NCBI GenBank assembly: GCA_013339765.2 | Contig: JABSTR010000945.1 | Location: 156,001-220,000 of the forward strand | Direction of reading: 5' to 3' | DNA length: 64,000 bases | From: Haemaphysalis longicornis | Lineage: Eukaryota; Arthropoda; Arachnida; Ixodida; Ixodidae | Part shown: positions 33,057-44,469 of the stretch, one piece after another | How the letters are laid out: the number at the start of each line of letters is the position of its first letter | How positions within the stretch are numbered: the stretch's first letter is position 1 | Made by a program: the position numbers and the translations under genes | Notes under the pieces: generated by a model | Databases searched by the model: none | Told to the model about the DNA's origin: nothing | The model's input: only the letters and a program-made list of their open reading frames with translations

Positions 33057-34125
33057 GGAAACAGAAAAAATGGTCCCGGAAAAAATGGTCCCAGTGACCA
33101 TCTAGGAAAAAATGGTCCCATGGCCCAGTCAACGTGTTTCTCTTCACGTTAGTCGGTTGTGAACTTTTTGCGGTTTTATTTTGTCCCTTTGCGTTTTAGC
33201 TAAAGGGTTGAGAAAGAGATGTAGTAATACTTTAATAGTTCTATAAGAGGCCTAAATTAATGCCTTTGGAGGCTAAAATCTAACAAAGAAAATTGGGTAG
33301 ACAGACAGACAGACGGACGGACGGACGGATGGATGGATGGATGGATGGATGGATGGATGGATGGATGGATGGATGGATGGATGGATGGGATGGATGGATG
33401 GATGGATGGATGGATGGATGGTTGGATGGATGGATGGATGGTAGGGGTGAGCATGGATTAAAAATTTTAATGCAAGTAATTGAATTAAAACCGCACAAAC
33501 AACTGCGAGGCCTGGAACCGTCCATACATGCTTTAGCATGATTTAAGAGAGATACAAGCTGCAGCTGTCTTCAAAAAGGCCCATTCTTCTTCCACGACGA
33601 TATTCTAGACTCAGTAAGAAAAAGCTGCCGACAACAGTATTTGTAAGTTTATTTTAGCGTCGCAGCGCTGCAGGCATGAAACACTTCATATCTTCTGCAT
33701 TTTGGGAGCAACAGAATGTTTGTAAAGGTGCTGGTTTGCGATAGTGGGAGTGTGCCTTTTATTTAGAGAAAATTACTTGCAAAATACATCGTAAACATCG
33801 GCTGATTTCCTTAGCTGATGTGCATGCGGCAAAAAAGAGCGAATCTACATTATAGTGTTGTAGCAAATAAAAAGGTCTGCGAAAGGATTTAATTAGTTGG
33901 TTGCGTAATAAATGTTTCCTGAACAAGGTATAAACAGAAATATTGAAGTGCTCAATTTATTTCAAATAACTGGAACCATTTTTTCCGGGACCATTTTTTC
34001 CTGCCTTGGCTTGGGAACCATTTTTTCCGGGACCATTTTTTCCGGGACCAATTTTTCCGGGACCAATTTTTCCGGGACCATTTCTTCCGGGGCCATTTTT
34101 TCCGGGACCATTTTTTCCTACACCC
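33057..34125. mobile_element. foldback-like element with inverted 15-bp arrays
   Basis: Left array: three GGAAAAAATGGTCCC-type units (33057-33122). Right array: about nine inverted GGGACCATTTTTTCC units (33971-34118). Target duplication GCGTGGAGC (33048-33056) versus GCGAGGAGC (34126-34134), 8 of 9, in the 8-10 bp range of foldback and Mutator-type elements. The centre has a GGAT microsatellite and no ORF with a known motif. Confidence 0.78.
33297..33443. repeat. (ACAG)n(ACGG)n(ATGG)n microsatellite
   Basis: Grades from GACAGACA through GACGGACGG to GGATGGAT, one long compound tetranucleotide tract. It explains the apparent IHPSIHPS and WMDGWMDG frames, which are not genes. Confidence 0.95.
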
Positions 34126-34336
34126 GCGAGGAGCAGTGACTGAACTGGATTGGATTGGACTGGATTGGACTGGATTGGATTGGCTTGCTGAACCTTATCT
34201 CACGCTACGTATATCCTGGCATAGCTGAGCTAAGCCACTGCTAATTTTTTTGTTCATTAGAAATATGCAGCAATGCCGATGTCTCCATGACGTCACATGA
34301 ACTTGTTTGTGCGATTGGCTGACGGCGACCAAAGCC

Positions 34337-34413
<77 letters not shown>

Positions 34414-34627
34414 TAACGCGCCGAAGCTACAGCTAGGCTGTGAGGCGCGCCGTAGTAGAGGAGGGCCCTGGAATATTTTCCACCACCTGGGGGGTCTTTT
34501 CGGCACAGCACACGGGCGCTTTCGCTTTTCGCCTCCATCTGGAAGAGCAGCCACCGCGGCCGGGAATCGAACCCGCGTCCTTGGGCTCAGCAGCACAATG
34601 CCTTAGCCACCGCGCCACCGCGGCGGG
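34337..34627 (-). mobile_element. Ruka SINE with very long tail
   Basis: Minus-strand copy: an (ATTG)n tail of about 75 bases at 34339-34413, body, B box (GGAATCGAACC in this strand, about 34562) and A-box end at 34627. Slightly diverged body with an internal deletion near 34500. Confidence 0.9.
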
Positions 34628-34706
34628 TGTGGCAAGAAACGGGCTTTGTTATGAGCGGTATTTCCATGAAAGCGGAGAGAGATTTCACTATACAGTCCGG
34701 ACCTGT

Positions 34707-34825
34707 GTTCGAGATTTGGCGCACGTTAAAGATCCCCAGGTGGTATAATTATTCCGGAGCCCTCCACTACGGCGCGCCTCATCGCACGTGTAGCGCCGGC
34801 GCGTTAAACCTCATAATCAATCCCT
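34707..34825 (+). mobile_element. 5'-truncated Ruka SINE
   Basis: GTGTTCGAGATTTGGCGCAC to CCTCATAATCAATCCC matches the Ruka 3' two-thirds; no A or B box. It lies head-to-head with the copy at 34337-34627. Confidence 0.85.
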
Positions 34826-35666
34826 GGGAAAACTTCGATAAAGCGAGGATTCGTATGAAATGCGATTGCGTTATAGCGAAGGCGTCGTGTAGTAATACCA
34901 ATGCATCGAGGGCCACAAGTTGATGATGGTTGGATTTTTATGGCGCAAGGCCAACTGAGGCAAAGAGCGCCAAATCAGTGGTTAATGTATGAGGAATGAA
35001 GTATAAAACACTAAAATCTCTCAATAATAACGAAAGATCAGTTGAAGACAATGGCGGTGGCTTGGTGTACAGGGCCAGTGTTGATTATGCATAGTAGGAA
35101 TGAGGTTTAAAAACTTAACATCTGACAAATACTTAAAAACACTTTTAACGGAAACCGTAGCATCGTCACCCAGAAACAACGATGGGTGCAGTGGGATGTG
35201 TTGTCTGTATAGTTCAGGGAAAGTGTTTGTGTCGTGTGGTGGAGAGTGCCTTGCATTGAATGAGTATGTGAACTACGGATAAGGCCCCTACGCACCTGCT
35301 GCACTGGGGTCTTGAAGATCCCGTCAGCAGTTTGTTGCATGTGTGTGCCCTATCCGTAGCCTAGCCAAGGCAACTTCTGTGTATCTGTGGCGTGTGTCGG
35401 TGGCGTATGGTCCAAGAGGGCCACAAGTTCGGCAATACGCGAACTGGGGTTCTCCGGTCCCCCGTGGCATCCCGCAGCGCGCCAGCACCTCTCCGTCGGC
35501 GCCATGCGCACGTCATGGCCCACTCCGGCATTGGAGCGACACCGAAGCTCGTCGCGTCCCGCTTCGTTCGGCCTCGCATGAACGCCGACGTCACTGACTG
35601 TGTACGTGCGCCTGCGCTCTGCGCTGCGGTCTGCCGAAGCCTGGTTCAGTTGTGGCTGTGCAATGC
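34826..35666. other. intronic DNA, no gene recognised
   Basis: ATAAAGCGAGGATTCG near 34839 hints at a pogo-type fragment. Otherwise unremarkable frames only. Confidence 0.4.
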
Positions 35667-37106
35667 CTGTGCTACACGAGCGTCTGAAAGGACATTCGAG
35701 TCGAATGGCCTTCGAAATTTCAAATGCCATTCGAACTGGAAGGAGTTTTGCCGATCTTCGCGACGAATTCTCAAAGGCAGTTGAAAGTTTCCGCATTCAC
35801 CCGGCATGTTTTGGTGTCGCAGCTGCCGCCCAGTTTCGTTTCCCATAACTTTGCAAAAAATATTGTAATGTCAGACCAAAAACCACCTTTGTGAGGAATA
35901 AAATTCATTATAACCTATAGACACGAGCACACCATGTACAAAATATGCAGTTTTTTCTTTCTTTTTTTTTTTTGCACCGCTGGTGTCGAGAGTACCTGGT
36001 ACCAAGTTGCTTTGCTATAAGTAGACACTCGATAAACGGAACTTCAAGGGACCGAAAAAATTAGTTCCGTTTAACAGGAGTTCCGTTTACTGAGACTGAT
36101 GTGTGACAGTGCAAATTTATCTGCGTACACACTCTTAATACCATTTCATAGAACTCTAAGCACTGGAAGGTGAATGTAGCTGATAGTTTTTCAGAAAGCA
36201 AGAAAACTACAAGAGGTTTAGGCACAGCAGTCACAAAGTTGATTTGGAAACAATGAGTCACTGTGCACTTCAAAATGCATCGATTATTTCTATTTGAGTA
36301 GTATTAGCAGTATTAAATGAGCCTTATTTGAGTCCTTGCAACTGAATCTTCATGGAGGCTAGAGGCCTCAACTTCGCGAGAGCTTACGAGCCACCGAATT
36401 TCGAAGACGGCAACGCTGTAATGAAGCACGAATAACACCACGATGACACGAACGAGGCGACAGGAGCCAAGCCCTGTAACCTTGGCGTCTTGAATCGAGA
36501 CCGGACGACTGGAACAAGAACTGCCATGTTGCATTCGTTGCGCTAATATGGCTGACCTCTAACGAGACGAGTCTTACGAGGCCAACGTAGAAAAAACATG
36601 GAGGAAAAAAAAAAGAAAACGAAACAGCCGGAACCGTAAAAAGCTGATTCTCATGCCAATGGGTTCCACAAGAAGTTCCGTTTCCGGTTCCGTTTACACA
36701 GTGACGCGGAAATTTTCGTTCCGATTACCGAGAGTTTTTTTACGTTATCTGAATACAAAACCAACCAACTTACAGGCTAGAGTTCCGTTTAAGCGGCAAT
36801 TCCGTTTAAGCGATTTCCATTTATCGAGATTCTACTGTAGTATAGACCGAGTGATAGTAAACAACAACAACAAAAAAGAAAGACGATTAAGAACGCTCTC
36901 TTTAAAAACCGAGTTTTACTCGCAAATAATTATTTTTGTAAATACGGCATGCAGAAACTTCGTGCGAGAGTACAAACGTTCGCGTTTCAAAGGGCTTTGA
37001 GATTCACAAAAGTCAGTTGTCGGGCTCCTTTGACTCAAATGCCATCTCAACCAAATGCCTTTGAAAAACGTGATTCAAAGGCCTTCGAAACGCTCGTGTA
37101 GCACGG
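35667..37106. mobile_element. TIR-bounded 1.4-kb unit with nested pogo-like MITE
   Basis: CTGTGCTACACGAGCGT at 35667-35683 is inverted as ACGCTCGTGTAGCACGG at 37090-37106 (16 of 17), with further inverted similarity inward (GGCCTTCGAAA, CAAATGCCAT). No transposase. No clear target duplication, so the call rests on the inverted ends. Confidence 0.5.
36020..36837. mobile_element. pogo/Tigger-like MITE
   Basis: Left end AGTAGACACTCGATAAACGG and right end (reversed) CAGTAGAATCTCGATAAATG, flanked by TA (36018-36019, 36838-36839). TTCCGTTTAA repeats lie near both ends. The CAGTAGAA-type end is characteristic of pogo-group elements. No transposase. Confidence 0.7.
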
Positions 37107-37225
37107 GTATACGGGAGACCGCCGCCTGCAGCGTCAATTGAGTTTAGACCATCGAGATGTCGTGTAGCACGGGTATACGGGAGACCGTCGCCTGCAGCGT
37201 CAATTGAGTTTAGACCATCGAGATG
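37094..37225. repeat. 66-bp tandem duplication
   Basis: Two units, 37094-37159 and 37160-37225, starting TCGTGTAGCACGGGTATACG and differing at about one base; very recent. The first unit overlaps the inverted end of the 35667-37106 element. Confidence 0.95.
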
Positions 37226-37564
37226 TAGCCAGCACCGGGCATCCGCACGAGAGTCACGCACGAGGTCACACGGGAGTCAGGCGGGAGTCACACGACCATA
37301 GAAGGAAAAATTCTTCCCGTGCTACATAAAGAGCTCCGTGCATTTGAGACCCAAACACTCAGATACATCCGAATTGATTAGTTGAGGCGGACGGGAATAC
37401 GAGATACTCAACGCTCATTCTGCTCCTGATTTGTTCATCGTGGTTTTAATCAGCGCTGACAGCTTGTCCGAGGTGACTGTATTCATCTCCACCTCGTTTG
37501 GTACTTATCACCTTGGCTGATAGGATGGTTCAGCACGGCTTAGTTGTTTAGTATTGCTTTCAAC

Positions 37565-37720
37565 TTATTCATATCTGAGCCCATGTCGTAAGCCTGTCTT
37601 CTGCGGGTCTTCTTCAGACTCGCTGAACGAGGCGGTGTCGTCGGCAAATCCGAAGTAGCTCAAATATCCCCCACGGATTCCCCACCAGATGATTCTGTTC
37701 TTTTCTTGGTGACGGCCGTT
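37565..37720 (-). pseudogene. reverse transcriptase motif C fragment
   Basis: On the minus strand GGYLSYFGFADDTASFSESE followed by EDPQK contains FADD, the RT catalytic box, in a context like RTE/CR1 LINEs. No other RT block is found around it. Confidence 0.4.
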
Positions 37721-37825
37721 CGTGGCTAAGCACTTTCGCAATAAAGCCAGCTTTGCAACCAAGGGTATGCACCAACCACTCCAAATCACCGCTTTAACGA
37801 ATGTGTCATGAGCAATCCCCCGAAG

Positions 37826-38151
37826 AGACCAACTTCTCGAAGAAGACTAGTAGACGAAGAGGAGGAAAAAGGAGACATGGAGAATGACATGTGCAGGCAG
37901 CGCATAAGCAATGCGTACTGTTGCTTTCAACAAAACTACCCCCTTCCCCAAAACCCATAACCCCCTCTGAAAATAAATTCTGGCTACGGCCCTACTGACT
38001 ACCCACAACCTTCTAACACCAAGCAGCTACAAGCACTCCTGGGCCTCGCTGGCTATTACAGGAACTTCATTTCACAATTCTAGACCAACTTCTCGAAGAA
38101 GACTTGTAGACGAAGGGGAGGTAAAAGGAGACACGGAGAATGACATGTGCA
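37826..38151. repeat. 70-bp direct repeats flanking a gypsy fragment
   Basis: 37826-37895 and 38082-38151 are near-identical (AGACCAACTTCTCGAAGAAG at the start, AATGACATGTGCA at the end). Between them is other DNA plus the gypsy RT piece. Confidence 0.9.
38000..38083 (+). pseudogene. Ty3/gypsy reverse transcriptase fragment
   Basis: NTKQLQALLGLAGYYRNFIS is the strongly conserved segment after the gypsy RT active site. The frame stops exactly at the junction with the second 70-bp repeat. Confidence 0.85.
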
Positions 38152-38630
38152 ACCCCCTGAAGGAGGGGACTGGAAGAAGAGGAAGAGGAAGAGAGGCGCG
38201 TGGAGTGAGGAGAGCGAGGGATGGCGACGCCTGGGCGGAAGCTGTAGGCACCGAACCTGGAAAGGCGCCCAGCCGGCCTCCTGAGCGCGACGACGCGCCC
38301 TTGGCGGCTTCAGAAACGACCACCAGCGGGGCTGCCTGGCTGGAACGCTCGGGCTGTGCACCCGAGACAAGTTCCCCATGGCACCCGGGGCTACGCACCC
38401 TGGGCTCCGGCAGCGTGTCCTGCAAGCTTCTCAAGTGGTGGTCGACTACCGGACCGTATACGGATTACAGCTACAACCAAAGCTAACTGTGTATTGTACT
38501 TGCAGCCAGAACGTTTTAACGTTACCGCAATGAGGAGTGGTGTGGTGTGTGGCGTCGTGCGCATTAGAGTACTCCCATATTAAACGTCTTGTTTTTCTGC
38601 AGCCGGTTTGCCCGGCTAATTGAAGTGACA
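38152..38630 (+). mobile_element. possible LTR and primer-binding leader
   Basis: GC-rich block ending in a TTAAACGTCTTG and TTTTTCTGCAGCC segment, then ATTTTGGCGAGCCTGCCAG (about 38632), which looks like the post-LTR leader of gypsy-type elements. Supported by the adjacent gypsy RT piece; borders are uncertain. Confidence 0.3.
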
Positions 38631-38720
38631 ATTTTGGCGAGCCTGCCAGAATTTCGGCGAAATAACTGCCAATACCGAAACCAAGGCTTTCAGCAAAGCC
38701 AATCCAAGCCTGCAGCTTAA

Positions 38721-39622
38721 AGGGGTCGTGAAAACAAAATACAAGTTTGGTTCATTAGAGTCGGAAGTGACGACACAACAATTTCTATAGTTGTTGTAAT
38801 TTCGCGTGTCGCACTGTCGTCTTGTCGTATTCTTGTCGGTCGTGATTCTGATGTTCTGTTGTGTGTCGTATTTCTGTCGTGATTTTGATGTTCCGTCGTG
38901 CCGAATTCCTGTCTTGTCGTGATCCTGATGTTCCATCAGTAGTTTCACATGGTTTGAATATTATTGCCCATTGTGAAGAGTAGCGTAATAGGCAGTTCTG
39001 TTGTGACTACAGGAATGTTTGTCGTAGAGAAAATTTACTTTGTCGTTACGACAGAAATGTGTGTCGCAACAACAGGACTTTTGTTGTCACGACAAAGTTT
39101 TTTTGTCGTACGACAGCAACGCCTGTCAGGTTTTTGCGGTATTCCTGTTGTGATTTTAGACTGGGGAGAATGCTTTGTCCCGGTAACAGTGCTACTAATC
39201 ATCGCGAACTCCAAACAAATGATGGAGGTATTAAAGCGATCATTTTAACCAGTGGCGACTGGCTAGCCACTTTCTCGCAACTTTTCTATGACGTCGCAGA
39301 ATTTTGTTTGTGCGATTGACGGCCGCCGACTAGACCATCGCTAAGACGCATGACTAGACAATTGTAGAGGGACCTCTAGCTAGTTTTCAGCGGATCACTC
39401 GAATGCTAACGTCCACTTAACACACCGATAAATATGTTTTTAGTGTTGGCCCATATGACGTCACTCCTGCCCATAATACGTCACTGTAGCGCGAAATTTG
39501 AAAGTTATTCAATACTTACTGCGTTTTCTCGGTTGGAAAGCGCCTTTTGTAGCTAGAATGGAGCTGAGTGAGGTACTGAAGCCTCTGTTCTTTCGAAATG
39601 GGCAAGGTTGAACATTGTCCCC
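38721..39622 (-). mobile_element. TTAA-type MITE, 0.5-kb family, enlarged copy
   Basis: Begins AGGGGTCGTGAAAACAAAAT after TTAA (38717-38720) and ends CATTGTCCCC at TTAA 39623-39626. From about 38760 to 39177 it contains extra DNA rich in GTCGT/ACGAC words (CTTGTCGTATTCTTGTCGG), absent from sister copies and probably another insertion. One TGACGTCA near 39456. Confidence 0.75.
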
Positions 39623-39626
39623 TTAA

Positions 39627-40133
39627 AGGAGCCATGAAGACAAAATACAAGTTGGGTTTATTAGAAAGACTGCTTAGTTCCGATAACAATGATACCAATA
39701 TCATCGCAATCTTCGAACAAATAACGGAGATATTAAAGAAAACGTGTGAAGCAGTCGCGACCTCCTAGCCAATTTCCCGCAACTTTTCTATGACGTCACG
39801 GAACCTTGTTTGTGCGATTGGCGGCCGCCTAACTGACCTGTCGCGACGACACATGACTGGACGTCTGTAATGGGGCCTCTAGTTCCATTTGACCGCATCA
39901 CTTGAATGCTAACATGCAGTTAACGCACTGAAAATTATGTTTTATTGTTGGCCCGTATGACGTCATTCCTGCTCATAACACGTCACTGTGGCGCAAAATT
40001 TGAAAGTTTTTAAATACTTCTTGCTTTTTTTTCGTTAAAAAAACATCTTTTGTGGCTGTAATGGAGCTGAGTGAGATACTGAATCCTAGTTCTTTCAAAT
40101 TAAACGAAGTTGTATTTTCTCTTCATGGCTCCT
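39627..40133 (-). mobile_element. TTAA-type MITE, 0.5-kb family, intact copy
   Basis: Ends AGGAGCCATGAAGACAAAAT and ATTTTCTCTTCATGGCTCCT; TTAA at 39623-39626 and 40134-40137. Its left TTAA is also the right TTAA of the neighbour. TGACGTCA at 39791 and 39958. Confidence 0.93.
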
Positions 40134-40137
40134 TTAA

Positions 40138-41350
40138 AGAAAAGAGCAATGCCAATCGTGAAGCCTAATGCAAAGCCAATATCGAACTTGCAGCCTGGAG
40201 CAAAGCTAACAGTGTCCGCTGATGCAGACGATGATGTAACCCACTTGCCCGTGCGCGCCTTCTGCAATCAATAGGCCCCCGTCCTTTGTGTGCCTCCGTG
40301 GAATTGCGCCAGGTGAACGAGCAGGCTCCCGCAGGCTTACGTGACGTCACAACCAAGAAAAGTAAACCCGGGTCTACCTAGTGTGAAAGCCGCTTGAAAC
40401 AGCCGAGCTGTGGGTTGTCTTTACAAAGATTCCGTTTAGCTTCGCCTCCTCTCATGTGCGTAATATTATGGTCGCCTTAGCGGCAAGCTTTCGCGTAATT
40501 TGTTTAGAATAGTTATTTCAATTATTTTAAGCGAATTAGCATTTTCAGCGTAGTTTTTATAACTACTGCGCCGTCTTACCTCGACCAAATACGACCCAAC
40601 GAGTTTGTGAAAGCAGTGCCTTTATACGTGTTTTTATATCCACGCGGCAATACGACAGTTTTTCTAAATCTCACCGGTGCAAGGTCCCGTTAACCAGCTT
40701 TCTATGTAGATAGAGTTCCTATGTTCAACTTTTATATGCTCCGGGCTGGTCTCCCCTCACCTCGCTTTTGCGCACTCTGTGGTGCATACGAACATTACAT
40801 CACCAATGATGAAAGTTCGCTTTACACTTCTGACGCTCAGTTCATCTGTGGCAAACGCCAGGGCCGGATTAAGGTGGGGGCTACGGGGGCTGCAGCCCCG
40901 GGCCCCCAGCCGTCAGGGGCCCCGCTCGATCATATGAAAAAAAAAAATATCTTGAGTGTGCTCGCTGCCCGCATTGAAAGTTGAAGGTAGGAGCTTCAAC
41001 CTCACCTTCACACCGAATCTGACTAACACGTGACAGGTGGGGAGGAGTGGGGGGCCCCTCACGTTATGGTTGACAACTTTCGAGTCCATTTCAATTTAAT
41101 TTAGTTACTCTACTCCTCTTCCTTGTTTTCCATGAGGTTTATGAGAAGGCGTCTTGAACCAAAAGTCGTGGGTACACAGCTTGACGGGGCCTAAGAAGCC
41201 ACATAAAAAAGGCCTCGAGCTCGGCTCCGGTCTTTTTCGGCACAGGTCGTTTCGGTAGTCTTTTCGGTACTCGGACAACTAAGTATGCGGACGTTTCGGC
41301 GCGCGCACGTTTCAGTATAAGAAAGGGTCAGGCATGCGAATAATGAAAAA
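40138..41350. other. intronic DNA, no gene recognised
   Basis: CAAAGCCAAT-type words flank the MITE pair on both sides (38690, 40175), which may be the interrupted host sequence. TGACGTCA at about 40342. GGGCCCC-rich stretch near 40890-41060. Confidence 0.4.
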
Positions 41351-41566
41351 AAATGATTGATAGTAGGGTTTAACCAACAGTTTAACGCGCCGACGCAACG
41401 CAGGCGATGAGGCGCGCCGTAGTGGAGGGCTCCGGATTAATTTTGACCACCTGGGGATCTTTAACGTCCGCCTCCATCAGAAAAGCGGCCGTCGCGGCCG
41501 GATATCGAACCCGCGACCTCGTGCTCAGCAGCGCAACGCCCTATCCACTGAGCCACCGAGGCGGGT
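41351..41566 (-). mobile_element. Ruka SINE with internal deletion
   Basis: Minus-strand copy with both boxes (GGATATCGAACCC for the B region, one change), lacking about 45 bases of the body (the CGAAATCTCGTACAC segment) that other copies have. Confidence 0.9.
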
Positions 41567-41877
41567 AATAATGAAATAATACGGATCATACCCAGTTTCT
41601 GCCAGAAATTTCAAAGTATAGCGTTTGACAAGGAAGTTCATTGCGATGACGGCCCGTTCTATAAAGCTACTGAATTAGTTGAATCGCATAAGCGTGATTG
41701 ATATCGACTCAATATTTTCGCTGAATGGTCGTCGCATATATGGTTATTCAAATGTTCAAAGGTTGTGTAGGCCACTCGCGGGGTCGTTCGGCTTCAGCCC
41801 GCGCCTCTGTGCTGTAGCCTCTGCAGACTGTCTGAGCAACAGGCGTTGCGGAAGCTACATGTCCGCGCGACTCCATA

Positions 41878-42143
41878 GGTGACCGGTAAAAAGCGCAAAG
41901 GCTCATGGGTGCATTGTCTGCTCCCGCGGCAGCCCCGCCACTTCCGGTTCGACAGCTCTCCTGGCCTCCCGTATAGGCTGGCGGTTTTCACGCGCGCGTG
42001 TGCTTGTTGTTTATCTGTTTCCACCTAAAAGATAAACGCTCATGCATCGCACATTCAATGAATAACAACGATGAATCCTACTAGGGACTCCTCTGAAAGG
42101 TAAGCACTCTGTGACAACACGCACACACGCGCGTGAAGCCCTA
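41878..42143 (-). mobile_element. long-arm MITE, truncated second copy
   Basis: GGTGACCGGTAAAAAGCGCA after TA, then the CTTCCGGTTCGACAG and CTGGCCTCCCGT arm and GTTGTTTATCTG, in the reverse orientation of 19802-20176. The other arm is cut off near 42143. Confidence 0.75.
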
Positions 42144-42303
42144 GGATTCAAGGGTAGAACAGAGGGAGTTTACTCCATGGCCGTCGAGGCGACGAAAATA
42201 ACGCTGGTGGACGAAAAGTAGAGAGGGGAATATTGCCTAGGACAGCTACCACCTGTAACAGACAGACAGACAGAACAACTTGATTTGGCCACAGCTGGGG
42301 CGA

Positions 42304-43036
42304 TTAGGCCGGCGACGTCTTCTCCGTCGTCCGTCGGGCAGCCGGGCCCCTTTTGGGCAGGGGTCCGGTGCCTTCGGCCAAGCGGGCCAGGTCTTCTTGA
42401 ACTTGGGGGTTTGGGTCACGCAGGGCGGCCTCCCAGCGCGCCTCGCTGGTGATGGTTAAGGAGAATGGGATTGGATCGGTGCCTGGATAGTGGGATGCTA
42501 TCGCAGGCCCATATGATATGGGATAACGATGCGTGAGGAACCGAACAATATGGACATGCGTCTATATAGGTGTCGGGAAAGGTCGCAGACATTATGGCAG
42601 GGGTGGGGAAGGACCGGGTTTGGAGCTGCCGATAGATGACCGCCAGGGATCGGGATAGAGATGGGTGAGGAGGAGGAAAAATGGCACGCTCTAAGCGGTA
42701 ATGGGCGAGGATGTCCCCGTATGTGTGCAGCCGGTCCCGTAAAGTGAATACCTCACTATCATTGGCGGCGCCATCGAGCCCTCGGAAGACCAAAGCTGGA
42801 GCAGCTTCGTGGGCCGCTGAGTTTGCAGGTATACCGCGGTATGGGCGGGAGCCCAGACGAGAGTGAAAGTGCGGGATCGAATGTTCTGTGCTTTCAAAAG
42901 GACTGGTAAAGTTGCCGGGGAAACTCTTGCGTAGAGGAGATGGCTGATTTAGAGTCACGGATAATAGTTGTTTGAAGGTGGGGACTGTGGGTCATAGCCA
43001 ACGCGGTGGCGATGTCTTCTCCCGCCGTGGGGAATG
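42304..43036 (-). pseudogene. RNase H-type LINE 3' end with CTGT tail
   Basis: On the minus strand: ALAMTHSPH (RNase H), TLVWAPAHTA, NSAAHEAAPALVFRG, YGDILAHYRLERAIFPPPHP, then DACPYCSVPHASLSHIIWAC, RWEAALRDPNPQ and a stop at 42304, with two or more frameshifts. (CTGT)n follows at about 42257-42280, a likely 3' tail. Best-conserved LINE terminus in the window. Confidence 0.85.
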
Positions 43037-44454
43037 TAACAGAAAAAATAAGTATTTTGTGCCTAATAAGTTTTTGTGCCTGCCTGGTATTAAATGTAAA
43101 TGACGTAGGTATATTAGTTTCTTTTTAGTTTCTTTTTGGAAAGATGACGCATCATCACGGGATACCACTCTCGATCATCATCATCATCGTGTAAGCTTGG
43201 TCTCTGTAAGTTGGCTTTTCCGCATTGTGTGTTGCGCAGCGAAGCATGGTATCCACGGAGGGAGTATCGTTATCACAGGTCATCTGCAAAATATCAGCGG
43301 CGAATACAGCCTAGAATATTTAAAATCAATTTTAAAATGTGCGAAACGCAACCGAGCAGCCAGCAGAGGACCACGCGCAATCGACATCCCGAGGAATTGT
43401 GTAAATAAACAACATACAAACCGTCACGAGTTTGTGCCGGCTCGCCCAGCTCGACGCTCCAATCGGAGGCCGGAGGGCGGAGCTTCTGCTCTCGAGAACG
43501 AACGACCCGATCGTTGGCGCGGAGGCGCCGTGATTTCGTCAGCTCATCGGGCAGCTGGCCGCGACCAAAGTTCTACAGCGATTCATGGCACTCTGTTTCT
43601 ATTTCTGTTTATTACCATTGGATGCGAAAACGCGCCGGAGGCACGAAAAGCCCACTGAGCGAGCCGCACGGTCGCTGTGCAGGCGGCGGCCACGGCCGCG
43701 AAGTGGCCCAGGCCGGCGCAGTTAGCTCGAGTGATAGCCGCTGCACGAAATCGTCCCCAAGTCCCGACCATGGTGGCTTACATGAGAAAGGAGTTAATGA
43801 TGCGATGACGGGTTGCATTAGAAATTGTCACCTGCACCGCTACGAGAGCGGCACTCGAATATCCGCCGCAGTGCTAAGACGAAAAACATCTGTAGGCGGA
43901 CCTGTAGGCAGACCGGCCGGCTGCTCCCAGCGCGCGTCTTGCCACCCACCGTCTCGAGCGTCGCGCGTCCGTTCTTTAGCCGCGGTAGCATTTGCACTCG
44001 CACCGCCTGCGTCACCTCCACGGTCGCTTTTTAATTAAGCGCCTCACGAGATTAGTACGTGGGGGCATTCGCAGAAACTGCCGTCGATGCGGATTCGACA
44101 GTGCACAACCGTGCAACGGGGCGGCTCTGCTCTGTGATAACCCTCGGATGGTCACGTGGTCAGCTTTGTTCACACAAAATCCACAAAATCCATCGTTTCG
44201 CGGCACTCGCTGAAACCGAAACTGCGACTGGCCGCATGAAAATGCCTCTAATTAAACAACCGTCGCACGCTGAAGCAAATGAGGTTGATACCCTCGCCAC
44301 GCGCGGCATCTCTCTCTCCCCTGTCGTTGCACCTGTGCGGCGTACTGGAACCTGCGCCGTGATTGGCGTAGCCGCGCTGTACTAAGACGTCATTGTATGA
44401 ACCCACCAATCGTGTGTGCCCTGAGACTGCGACGTGGAGATCGGGTCACTGCCC
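43037..44454. other. intronic DNA with CpG-rich block, no gene recognised
   Basis: 43420-44030 is CpG-rich with long frames on both strands but no family motif. ATCATCATCATC at 43176-43187. Could be a regulatory CpG island of intron 1. Confidence 0.35.
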
Positions 44455-44469
44455 TTACAATTCAACTTA

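Larger units (their letters stand above)
32157..34245 (+). mobile_element. HINE-like element, family E, split by two insertions
   Basis: Begins TTTTGTAGCGTAAGCTACAC and ends TATCTCACGCTACGTATA, GGCATAGCTGAGCTAAGCC and ACTGCTAATTTTTTT. Compared with 15845-16376 it is interrupted at 32214-32778 by a TTAA MITE and at 33057-34125 by a foldback-like element. Each removal restores the family sequence. TGACGTCA at 32905. Confidence 0.8.

Noticed and set aside
33257..33541. Open frames with IHPSIHPS and WMDGWMDG repeats
   Set aside because: They are translations of the GGAT/ATCC microsatellite in several phases, not proteins.
43197..44038. Frames of 153 and 174 codons on the plus strand
   Set aside because: GC-rich overlapping frames without domain signatures or splice support.
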